Assembly (NCBI RefSeq): GCF_001723175.1
Contig: NC_064656.1
Span: 248,001 to 312,000, forward strand
Origin: Penicillium oxalicum
Taxonomy: Eukaryota > Ascomycota > Eurotiomycetes > Eurotiales > Aspergillaceae
DNA length: 64,000 nucleotides
Reading direction: 5' to 3'
Of the stretch, positions 12,050-22,752 are shown piece after piece; position 1 is the stretch's first letter; each line of letters begins with the position of its first letter. Below the pieces are notes generated by a model. That model saw only the letters and a list, made by a program, of their open reading frames with translations, was not told the DNA's origin and searched no databases. Made by a program: the position numbers and the translations under genes.

Positions 12050-13606
12050 CTAATTGCTCCAGCAATCCTCGATAATCTTCACATTCACTGCGCCCTGGAT
12101 GATTGGCGCAAATTGGTGAATAATCTCCATATCTGCCGCTGCCGTCTCGTAGAGCTCCATCTCCCACCGGGAAAAGAACACTGCGAGGGACGTATACAGC
12201 ATCATATACGCCACACTAGAACACCCTGCCTAGCTTCAAAGTTCACTGGGAAATTGGAGAATACATACTTCTTGCCGATGCATTACCTTCTCCCCTCGCT
12301 GAATGCAATCCCCCACTGGTCCAGTGTGCGGCCATTGTCGTCCAGCTAGCGCTCGGGGATGAATTCGTGTGGGCTTGGGAAATCTCTTCGTTCAATTCGA
12401 CAACGGGGTGGATCATCGATATCTGAGTCTATTCGACCTCATATTAGGATTTCGTCCTCCATTAACGGAACGTATGTTACGTACCCCACCGGGAATATGG
12501 TGACCGCCGATATTCACTCCACTCTTGGGAACGACCCTGGGAAGGAAACCCGGCACGGGGTTACTCAACCGGAGACACTCTTTCGTCACCGCCGTCTGGA
12601 AGAAGTCAGACTGTGATTGAAAAAAATGAATCCTGGCTAGGAAACGTACCAGATAAGGTAACGTCATGATCTTGCGATGGTTAAATTCCTCGCGAATGAA
12701 AGGACTCACTTCCCGCAGCTCTGCTTCCAGCTTCGCCTTTACATCGGGATTGTTAAGCAGGAAGTATGTTCCGAAGGAGAGCACGTAACTGGTCGCCTCC
12801 ATACCGGCCACCAAGTCATTCAGGATATCGTCGAAAAGTTGATCCTGGCGAAGCAGCTCGCCGGTCTTGCGCTTTGCTTCAATGCTTTGCTTCAATGATC
12901 AGGTCGAAGTAGGTATCGCGGCCCTCGACGGGCTTTCCCGCATTGTGTGCTGCTAGACGCTCATCTAGCCATGTTTTAAGGAGCTAGAAAGTCTGATGGT
13001 ATCAGATTCAGCGAGAATGCGAGGATCGACCTCCTGCAAACTCCTCAGTCCCGGTTGAAGTATCTCCATCACAAAGGTAGGAAATGATTCAATGCTTCAG
13101 CTTAAGATCGGGTAGTAGAATCCTGTGTGATTGGACTTAGCGACCTCTCCCGTGTGGCACAGAAGTTGTTAACTTACTGGGCCAGGTTATTCTAGTAAAC
13201 CTGTCAATGCTCAACATGAAGGAGTGGTAATGATCCGCATCAGTCGATCAAACCCAGCGGCCGATTGAACAGCAGGTACGACACCATATCTGCCTGTGAG
13301 GATCCAGTGGGTCAACGGGGTTTCAGTCCAGCCAGGAATGCGGTGTTTTGCCGCGACTGACCGGTAGACGCGTTGGATGACGGAAAGGTTGCCATCGCTG
13401 GCCTGACGTGCCATCGACTCGGCCGACTTGTTCAACAGCGTCGCCATTATCGGGGCAAGGTCGTCAGTCGTCTTCTGGGAGAACAAGGAGCTGACGATGC
13501 TGCGGTACTACTTGTGCTCGTCGGGATCGATCCATCGCTGCCGAGCAACTTATAGACGGCAGAGTCTTTGCGGTAGCTCGTGCCCGAGTTGTAGATACTA
13601 GGCATA
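12050..13606 (-). pseudogene. Cytochrome P450 remnant, 5'-truncated and interrupted
   Basis: Heme monooxygenase of the fungal secondary-metabolism type. Reading on the minus strand, visible pieces are: a segment with DPDEHK then YRSIVSSLFSQK; the I-helix AGMEAT (from the frame 12895-12413); the K-helix ECLRL (ExxR); PGFLPRVVP; an EFIPER block; and the heme loop FSEGRR-CIGK. Two introns still have good GT-AG ends. Lesions: TAG after DEHK (13508-13510), a 13-bp tandem duplication that shifts frame (12871-12896), TAG in place of the expected Trp of PERW (12346-12348), and TAA directly before the heme-ligand Cys (12283-12285). About 100 N-terminal residues with the membrane anchor are not found. 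It ends with a plausible C-terminal exon and a TAG at 12050-12052. It lies just upstream of the siderophore synthetase remnant on the same strand. Confidence 0.85.
12871..12896. repeat. 13-bp perfect tandem duplication
   Basis: The unit GCTTTGCTTCAAT occurs twice head to tail (12871-12883 and 12884-12896). It sits in the P450 remnant before the I-helix. One copy gives a continuous frame and the second throws the frame out. Confidence 0.9.
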
Positions 13607-15824
13607 TACGAGTTTATCTAAGTATCCCATGAATCTTACACAAACGACCCGTGAACTTGGCACAGATGCTACTGAAAATCTCAGCGGGAAATATTAATAT
13701 GTGTATAACATCACAATACGTAACCAATCTCAAGAGCCACGAGATCTCATCCGGATGGATCGACGAAAGATAATTCATCACATTTGTTCTTTACAAAAAT
13801 CGAGATTGATGGCTGGGGTTTTTAGCTCTATCTGAACGGGTCAAGTTCCGTTCATCTTACGCTTAACAAGTACCCATCCGCAGCTTCAGTGCACCGATTA
13901 GGGAAACCCCCGTGTGCACAGAAAGCTCACTGGTGGAATTTCAATTCGAGAAAACACCATGCCAAATTAGATCCAAATCTACCTTTTTGACGAAATACAG
14001 CCAAAATGTCTTCCACTAACACAACGGTGATAGATAGCTACGTTGCACATGCACACTCTGAGCACCTCTGCTCCACATCCAATCCGTTGGTACAAACTAG
14101 CGCGTGGGAAGCTTTATTCGAGGTTCTGGGCAAATCACAAACCCGGAGACTCCTCGTCATTTCTGGCGAACATTTGTTCTCCTATTCCCGACCCTCTCCA
14201 GTTCTCCCCAATCAAGCATCTGCCCCGGGTCGATGGCGCGTAGCCACCGCCCTTTCGGAACGTGGACTCGACGGTTTCCTGCGCACGACTCATGCATATC
14301 CTTGGCGTGGACCGTGATGACCGTTGTCTGTGGAGTGTCTCATCTCCTAATTCCCAGTGGACTGGGTCGTCTGAGACCCTCTCTGGCCCCGGGCAGATAC
14401 CGCCAGTGAGGAACCGACGGTGGGCATCGACGCCGGCGAATCAACCACATCTCATGAGTCGTGTTTTCCCGATCATGAAAACCTGACCTGCGATGGTTAC
14501 GCGGACCGTTCCAACGTCGTTGGACCCACACTCGGTCGTTGACCGCTTCGATCGGCGCGTGGAGCTGAGCAGCTCAATCCACGTTGCCAGCCATCCCAGA
14601 TCTGTTTCAAGGTCCCGGAGAACTTGGGCGTGGATGCGCCGTTTGCCCCCAGCCCCACGCCATCTTAAAACAATGGAGCCCAAAGAAGCGAATGAGTCCG
14701 TTGACCCACTTCACTCAGGGCGCCTCTATCCTGCTTGTCTGAATTCGACTCTCTCGAGGGTCAATTCCGAACTCCCGGAGATGATCCAAATGCAGGGTAG
14801 CACCTGGTGGCCACAGCGGATCGGGAGACTAGATAGAAACAGGTTACGCTTGACGGCACTCAGACATCGGAAATTCATGTGAATCGGACCGGCACTTCGT
14901 TCGACAGGATCTGACAGCAGATGATTGATTTTCGATTGAGAGTGCGAGGTGATCAACTTCGGCGATTGCCTAACAATCTACTTTGGGAAGAAATCCCGAC
15001 CGGCCATTTAAATCCTTTGTTTATGTTCCTCGATTATTTGTCTTTTCTAGTGTTTTTTTCTCTTTTTCTTTTGCGTGGTGAGTTTGTAGTTTATTGCATA
15101 TCTTGGCGACAACGTTGATGCCAATACAGAGAGAAAGACAGAGAATCGGCGCTGACTGAATGTCTTGATCTCATTTCACAGAACCATTACTTGATATTGT
15201 AGACCTATTCTATCCCTGGGTACCACAAAATGGAAAGAAGAAAAACCTCATACAGCTAGACAACGCAGAAATTCACTCCAGTGATTTGATAGACTCGTAC
15301 AAGCATTGCACAGAGCACACTGCAATCCCACCAGCCCGAGGAAAGCCCGCCGCCACTGGATCGATGGAGCCAGAAGCCCCTGCCCCAGTGTCTGGGTCTT
15401 CTTGTGTGCAGTACGAGAATCGATCGAATGCAGGCCAACGAGTCAAGTTTGGGATTGTGTATTACGCTTCAGATTCGTCCTTCGAGGCCCGCTACAGAGT
15501 TCGGCGCTGCGCTAGGGAATCCGCCATCCCCAGTCGGGCTCATGGGTCCGGTGCAAAGGCTCAATTATCTTCGTCGCCACGTGTATTCCTGGCTGCCGCA
15601 CGATCGCTACACTACGATCCCGTGTCTTAGATTTACGATGGAGCCGGTGGGATTGGAAATATGTGGGTTGACTTGGTGGCGACGGCCACACTTTTGGTAC
15701 TCTGGTGATGCACTGCATGTATTGCCGATGATCGTACAACGACAGTACGCAAGAAGGGTTGTATTTACGGTATAGCAGGTGTATACGAATTGAAGTACAT
15801 GGTACTTGTCCTTCACCTCTTCTG

Positions 15825-15853
<29 letters not shown>
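15825..15853. repeat. (CT)n microsatellite
   Basis: Uninterrupted CT dinucleotide run of about 29 nt in the gene-poor left part. Short frames that read Leu-Ser or Arg-Glu repeats across it are artefacts of the repeat. Confidence 0.9.
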
Positions 15854-15857
<4 letters not shown>

Positions 15858-18800
15858 CTCGCTATGTGCTCATGCATCGCTCAAGCAGTATTGACTGGAC
15901 TGATCTCTACAGCAATTTCCCCAGAGAGAACTGTCAATTCCCGCAAATCTCATCTCCAGCGAGTGAAAGTGAGTTGAGACGTCCATTCATTCTGTTATTC
16001 TAGACGGTCTCGGCGTTGCGGCATTTGTTGCAACATAAATGCCGTGAGCCCATTTTCATAAAGACGGAAAGCCTGTTGCTGACATTCACTTCGTATGACT
16101 GTGATACTATCAAATGCATCCCAGAGCCACTTTATGGTAATCAGATTACCTTTCAGCACAGCTAATGTACCTTCTTTCATTTCAATCTTTACTACCGACG
16201 TGGTCTGAGTTTCCATTCTGCTCAACAGTAGCCTGTCTCAGAGTTGATCCATTTGCCGCTAACTTCCGAGCTCCATCGACTACGCAATCGAGATCTCAAC
16301 CTCCCTTGCGGACACTGCATTGTAGTTTCTCCCCCCTGAGGTAATTGTAGAAGGCTTCAGATATGGAAATTATGTTTATTTTTATTTTTTTTCAACATTG
16401 AACATCAGCATCATAGGCAGTGGATATATTTCCTTATATGGGTGTCAGTTTCCGATTGATGGTCAACTTCGTTGTCGAGGGCCCAAACTCCGGAACGGAG
16501 CAGGGTCTTGAAAGATGTCAGTGAAATGAAATTTCTTGTAATTCCTTCTTAGTAGTCAATCTCGTAAGCCTAGCCTTTCTTAGCTTGCAGTGGAAGAGGT
16601 AAGTGAAAAAAAACCCCCGTTTTGACATTGACTGTACAGAGCCTCTTCCGAATCTATCGGTGAATTCACTTGCTCAGCGGAAAAACAAATACTTCCAGCA
16701 CAAGAGGACTAATACCTATCGGCATTGGGAACCACGCACATGTCTAGGTAAAAATTAGGGCCCGAAAACCTCCCCGTAATAGCAAAGCCCTCTACGAAAA
16801 TGTGTATTATTTACTCGCTGAACACGAGCCCCCTAAATGAGGGTAGGGACATGTATTTCCGTGTCAATAACAGAGCTCCTTCCACTGTACCATGTTGTCT
16901 CTAGTGCTTGCAATGATGGCCTCCGGCGGTCATCGTGAAATATCTTCTGCTCACGATGATTGGATATTGGAGTTGAGGTGATACTCTTCGGCAGCAGGGA
17001 GGTTGTTGCCCCTTTAATTGGTGGAAAGGGTATTTCATCCATGCTCTTTAGAATACACCCTGTAATACTGTAGGACTGGAGGCTTCTCATCGTATCTTCC
17101 GTAGAGACCTAGCGAGTTGAAAAATGCGCTCTCCAGACTTTCACCGGGGATGTTTGTCCGCATTATATGGATATTGGAGGCTACTGTGTCACCGAGGTGT
17201 CATTGCAAAAATATATCTGCGTAATTTGCATACAATTACTTACCTTAGAATAGAGTTAAGAATCGAATTCAATCCGGAAAGTTGTACGTGATGTGGCCTT
17301 TCTGCCATGTAAGTGATGAACCGCGTGATATAGCATCAAGTCAACTTTAGGTATAAACTTAGCCCATATTCCACCACCAGGAAAATACGTGTGTCTTTTC
17401 ATAGCATTGATCTATCGCTAGTTTTTACTTCAAATATACTAATTTGCAAGGTTCTTTGGGTTGCAGACAGAAGCAATAAGCTGAAAGGTTGAGAGCCACT
17501 CCGAAGAAAGATACTCAACCCAGAATCTGGCTATCTTCGCCCGTACCTACACCCAAGCTGAACCTCATCTTCTGAAAGGGTTAAAGGATGCCTGCAACTA
17601 AAAGACAGCCACTGATCTGCGAGATTTATCGGCTTGATATGAGAATTCATGAGATGTATCCTATGTATATCCTCAATGAAATTGGAAGCGGCAGCCGTGC
17701 CTATCCTAAATTTTTTTGGAAGACAATCCTTTCGTGAGCCATGGACGTTGTGCAAAATACTCATGGAATTATATCGCACCTAGAGAGCATACCCTAACAT
17801 ACCGGGCTTTGAAATTGAAATGTTGCAGGAAATTATCTGAAGTGAGAAAGGTTAGCTTTAAAGAGTCTACGTAGTAATGCAAAAAGCGAAATTCTTGCAA
17901 TTCAAATAGTTCAAGGTTTGCTGCACATTGACTCTTTGAACACCACGTGAAGATGCTATGGTTGATAAAAGTAGGCCAGCTCTCGACGATGGGACGAGTT
18001 TACCCCATGATCAGTACGATTATTTGGGCAATTCTCCGGCAGAGATGGTCCAGACTAGGAGAAGGAAAAAGAACTTGTCAAGATAATTTACAGTGCAAAG
18101 TCCGCCATCTGCCCTCGATTGAAACAGAAAGGGCATCTATCTCCATTCCCAGTCTACAGCTGCCATGTTACTCATTGAGTACCCACAGACCGATGGGCCT
18201 GACTTGCGGAGTGTCGTGAATAGGATAGGCGGATGTCTGGGGTCACTTCTCTATCAGGTGAGATATTGAGCGTTCTCTGTAGGAAGTTTTTCATAGCAAG
18301 TGCCACAACAGCCGATCGATCCTTTCGCTAGTGAGACCATGAGTGATCTTGACTCTCAATGAAGAAGAGAAAGTCAGTCAAGCCCGCTGATAAGATCATC
18401 GATTGGCTAGTCGCTGCCATGTCTATCTCACTTAGCGATCTTGTGATATAAATACAACACTCGATCCTTGCTCCCCTGGAATAGTATTTCACGTAGAAGT
18501 CCAACTCAGGCTCACACTGGGATCGCCAGACTCCTCAAGTCCAATCGATCTTTCCACCTCCTGCTGCGCACACTACTCTCCCGTCCGAGGACTTTGGTGT
18601 TTCAGATAACACTGGTTGGTGATTCTGGATTAGCACTCGCGTTGGATGCAGGATGATTTTCAGTAGTCACTCTTGACTCCTTGACCTGATGAAAGGAAGG
18701 TGCGAGGAGAATTGTGTGGCGGTGGACCAGACGAGTCGGCCGTTGAGGCTACACTATCGTGACAGAAGAAGAGATAGTCACTAGTCTCACCACAGATGAC

Positions 18801-19676
18801 GGCCGGCTTTTCAGAATCTAGGGAATGAACCACTCCGGGCCCACGGAGACCTGATTGAAATTGTGACCTTTGGCTGCGTGGAACTGATATCTGCAATGCA
18901 GCTTGCCGTATGGAGCTGCAGCCCGATCGAGTCATTCGGCATGGATCATGTCGAATAGCTTAGTCTATTTCCTGCTTCTGGTATCTTGATCACTGCTTCC
19001 TCGCTGTCAGGGCAAAACAGCCTGTGTCTGAGCCTTGGCTCTGAGTAAGTTGATAATGCGGTGGCTCAATCATCATCATGCATATGGTGCAGAGCTTTGG
19101 ATCGTGGCCCATGGCTTTTCCCAGTGGCTCTGAGAAACAAAACTTCTTTCCCCCCCCCAGAGGCTGAAAAGAACTCAACACATTTTCGTGTAAGACCCTT
19201 GAGGTTTTGTGATGTCGAGTACGATACTGAAGGCGCCGGTCGGGTTTACTACATGAGGCACAAGTGCGCAGGAACTTTTATCTGATCTGGATGAAAAGTC
19301 TGTCACGGTCTGGAGGTAGCCCGGATATTGGATCATTGTTGAAAATCTGTACTCGTCTGAACTCATTATCATATATCATGAGAGGACAAAGCCCCATCCT
19401 TGATAAGATCTAAAGCTTTCTCGGCGGTGGTGCTGAATGAAAGCCTTGACAGAGTCGGGAACTCCTACCAAAGGTCACCTTATATGCATTTCTCGACGGC
19501 GCTTTACTTCTCGGCATTGGCTTGTGAAGGTTTCACGATAGTCAGAAGCCCACTCCACCCCACGAGTCAAGATTTCCGCATTCGGAAGAAAACGAACTTG
19601 TCATCGTAAACGTTCACACGATCAGACAAGACCACCTGAAAGTTGAAAAAAAAGCGACCGTTCGACTTTTGTTGCC

Positions 19677-19704
19677 CACGTGACTCCTCCCAGGTAAGAC
19701 GTCA
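19677..19704 (+). promoter_or_regulatory. CACGTG E-box and GACGTCA CRE-like motif
   Basis: CACGTG (19677-19682) and GACGTCA (19698-19704) stand 130-156 bp before the macro-domain start codon. They are classic bZIP/bHLH sites, but occupancy is inference; short motifs occur by chance. Confidence 0.3.
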
Positions 19705-19832
19705 CTGGAGGCAAAAACAGGAAGAATCGAGTATTGAACATATTCACTAATAATTAGGTCTATATTCAGCCTTTCAATCGCTGCACTAGACCCCTTGAGG
19801 TCTCACTGGGTGATCTGCATTCTACCGGCGAT

Positions 19833-20638
19833 ATGGCCCGATCCATGGTTCTCGCAATGTCCGACATTCCGACAGTGTCGGCTCTCTACCGGTCAGGATT
19901 CCTGGCAAAAGTGGACTCGGAGCGAATGCCGGTGCAATCTCTGAACGATACTGTCTCACTGGTGTGCTCAGACATCACTAAACTCAAAGTGGATTGCATT
20001 GTCAATGCTGCCAATCGCTCTCTGTTGGGTGGTGGTGGTGTTGATGGTGCCATCCATCGTGCTGCCGGGAATGAGCTCGTCAAAGAATGTGCTACTTTGA
20101 ACGGCTGTGCAACCGGTGATGCAAAGATCACTTCTGCATACAACTTGCCCTGTGAAAAAGTCATCCACACCGTCGGTCCGATCTACAATGCTGAGCGACG
20201 CAAGGATCGTGAGCGTTCCGAACAATTGCTTCGCTCATGCTATCGCCGTAGCCTCGAAGTGGCCGTGGAGAATAATATGAAGTCAATCGCTTTCTCTGCC
20301 ATCAGCACCGGCGTGTATGGTTATCCAGGCAAGAAAGCCGCAGCCGCAGCCAGTGATGAGGTGCGAAATTTCCTGGAGCGGCCGGAGAACAGCCACAAGC
20401 TGGAGCGTGTCATCTTCTGCAACTTCCAAGAGAAAGATCAGATGACATATGAGCGAATCATCCCGTCAGTGTTCCAAAAACCCATCATCGTGGCCCATTT
20501 ACCGGGACTTAAGAGCTGATTTATCTTTACAGGTCAATTTTCCCGCCCACCGAGACGGATGTCTCTCTCAGCTCCGACTCCGAAGACTCTGATACAGTCG
20601 AAGCGGCTGAACCAGACGTCATGGAGCAGGGCATTTGA
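19833..20638 (+). CDS. Macro-domain protein (ADP-ribose binding/hydrolase, MacroD-like)
   Basis: Macro domains of this class bind ADP-ribose and usually remove it from proteins or deacetylate O-acetyl-ADP-ribose. The domain spans about residues 40-210: NAANRSLLGGGGVDGAIHRAAG region (written here as NAAN, then GGGGVDGAIH), the HTVGP strand and the AISTGVYGYP loop, all matching catalytic MacroD-type proteins. The uninterrupted frame runs to 20519, but a 68-nt intron (20465-20532, donor GTCAGT, acceptor TTTACAG) fits better: it keeps phase and continues IIPS into IFPPTE, then an acidic Ser/Asp/Glu-rich tail ending in EQGI. That gives 245 residues. No targeting peptide is obvious. The domain call is certain; the last exon is a prediction. 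Confidence 0.92.
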
Positions 20639-21441
20639 TGCAGGTACTCCAAGAGCTCCAAAGCTTAGCGATAGTGACAACCATGGTACCAAATTACCTA
20701 AACGATCAAGATCAAGAAATTCCATTCCATTCCAGTGAAAAAGTTCAATATCGAGGGTAGACATTGCGAGCCAACAAAGCAGCAGTTCTGACAAAAAGAC
20801 CGGATGAACTCGGACCTGGTGGAGGACGGTCAAGTTCAACTCATCTCTTTCTGCAAGTGATCACAGGCTCTTAAATTAGATCTTGACAGCTCGCTTCCAT
20901 GGCAAGGGAGCAGGCATGAGACTTTCACGTTCAGCCCCCGGCCTTTGAAGGGCAAGAGGTCTTGGTGAGCAGGGCACTTCTGCGACGGTTCATGTAGCCG
21001 GACGTCCTCTTTGTTCCCCAATATTGCTCAAGACTTTTCCCCTTGAAGACCCAGTCTTTTGGCACTTGATATACACGGTGTCACTCTTCTCGTTTCTTCC
21101 GAGGTTTATGAATTTCATAATTGAACATTGAGAACGTGGAAAACAATACAGTTGATATGCGGGCTCTTCCACGATCACCTCGCGACAAACGATGCAAACA
21201 CACATCGATCCCGCTCTCCACTTCTCCGATTTCCCGTAAGTTTAACCAGCGAGGAACCACCGCAAACCAAGCACGAAGATCATCCCACGAAGCAATCTGC
21301 ACATGGTCCCTGGAGTCAACCGAGTCGCATGAACTGTGAGCCATGAACTGCGAATTCAGTAAATTGTGAACTCTTTCAGTTCCTTTCACACCGAGCAAAA
21401 CCCTTTTGTCGCCCATCCATTTTATTGTTCTCGTCGAAAAC
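20639..21441. other. Intergenic, macro gene to imp2
   Basis: Holds the macro gene's 3' flank and the imp2 promoter and leader. I see no conserved motif or separate gene; short frames on both strands look random. Confidence 0.5.
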
Positions 21442-22468
21442 ATGCCACCGCCGAGCCGCATATTCCCCAAGGTATCGAAGCTGCGCGCGATCAATCACCC
21501 CCCCGCGGCCAAAGTCGATTTTCGCAATGGGAAACCTCTACCAAAGCAATCTGCTGCTCCTCCACAGCTAGCGCCTCAGCCATATCCAGTTTATCCCTCA
21601 GGAGCATCAGGAGCATACGGTCCGAGCCTCGCGCGCAGGCGGCTTTTTCCACATCTTCGCGATGCTTTCGCCAGCTTCCGCCAGCGCTGCAGAAGCCTCC
21701 CTCAACCGATCCAATTATCATTCCGAACCTTTGTACTCATGTTGCCAGCTATCCCGATCGGCCTTTTCATCCACGAAAATGTGTTCCGATTAGTGAAAGT
21801 CAACGGTCCGTCAATGACGCCGTACCTGAACGAGGATTATGACCTGATGCATACTCGGGCCGATACGGTGCTTGTAAAGCTATGGTCCAAGCATCAATGG
21901 ATACCATGGAAAGATGGCCGAAGAATAGAGAGAGGAATGGTGGTAATATTTAGGTACGGTGCTTCCCTTGCCTTGTTATCGATCTCGTGAAGCGACGATC
22001 CGCTCGCAAAGTTAATCGCTGTTGCGTGAGCGTCCGCAGTGCAATTCGTGCTATTCGAAGCTAACAATGTGCTTCTTCAACATCATGTACAGATCACCTG
22101 CCAATCCATTCCGCTTAGCTGTGAAGCGCATCGTTGGTCTTCCCGGTGACCGTGTCACCCATCGCGACTTCCCCGAGAACGACTCGTACCTCGTCCCCTG
22201 GAATCATATTTGGGTGGAAGGTGATGCGGCGGATCCGCACCGCTCGATGGACAGCAATACTTACGGTCCGATATCCATTAGTTTGATTGAGGGTGTGGTT
22301 GTTGCGGTGCTGGGCCCACGCATGCGCTGGCTAGATTGGAAAAGCTGGGAATCTGGCGACGTGGATGATGCCGGGCCAAATGGTCGATTGGGCCCGAATT
22401 ATCGCCAGAGTATGCGGAATCGCGTACTAAAGGACGCCGTCAAGTTGGAACGACCCCCTGAGTGGTAA
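21442..22468 (+). CDS. imp2: Mitochondrial inner membrane protease subunit 2
   Basis: Signal-peptidase-type serine protease (S26 family) that, with Imp1, trims sorting signals of proteins delivered to the intermembrane space. Two exons, 21442-21953 and 22093-22468, joined across a 139-nt intron (donor GTACGG, acceptor TGTACAG) inside an Arg codon, give 295 residues. The N-terminal ~90 residues are Pro/Arg-rich, in keeping with a mitochondrial presequence. One membrane segment follows (about 93-112). The nucleophile lies in VNGPSMTPYL (Ser124) and the general base in AVKRIVGLPGD (Lys182). The product is longer than yeast Imp2 because of the N-terminal extension and a C-terminal tail, as is common in filamentous fungi. 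The ATG at 21442 is chosen because upstream frame extension has only non-ATG starts. Confidence 0.92.
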
Positions 22469-22752
22469 AGGCCTGCGAGCCCAAAGATACCCGGAGTTGT
22501 CTCCATCTGAAAAAGAGACTTCCAGGAGAACTGTCCAAGCAATATGCCCGAAGATGTTCTTTGGGAGGACATTGTATATTTACATTAATATTCACTCGTC
22601 ACGGTATAAGTATTTACAAGAAAAAAATAAACCCCCATCACTGAGATATGTCCCTGGTATGATCCACCTTATTCGTATGCGTTTCCGTGAAAAAAGGTTG
22701 TGCAGTAATTGGCAGCGGGTCGAAGGGTAACTCTCTTGACACGAGGTGAATC
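22469..22752. other. Convergent 3' flank, imp2 / Spo71-like
   Basis: Short convergent gap with an AT-rich stretch (about 22570-22640, including AATAAAC) that could serve as polyadenylation signal for imp2. No gene seen. Confidence 0.4.

Larger units (their letters stand above)
13607..19832. other. Coding-poor region with a CT microsatellite
   Basis: About 6 kb without a supportable gene. Short overlapping frames between 14006 and 14880 are slightly GC-richer than their surroundings and could be very old coding remnants, but I see no motif in them. From about 16.2 to 18 kb the sequence is AT-richer and carries many stops in all frames. Confidence 0.5.

Noticed and set aside
14006..14882. Chain of plus-strand frames that might be exons of one gene
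   Set aside because: I tried to join the frames, but splice sites and phases do not give a coherent protein and no motif appears in any frame.
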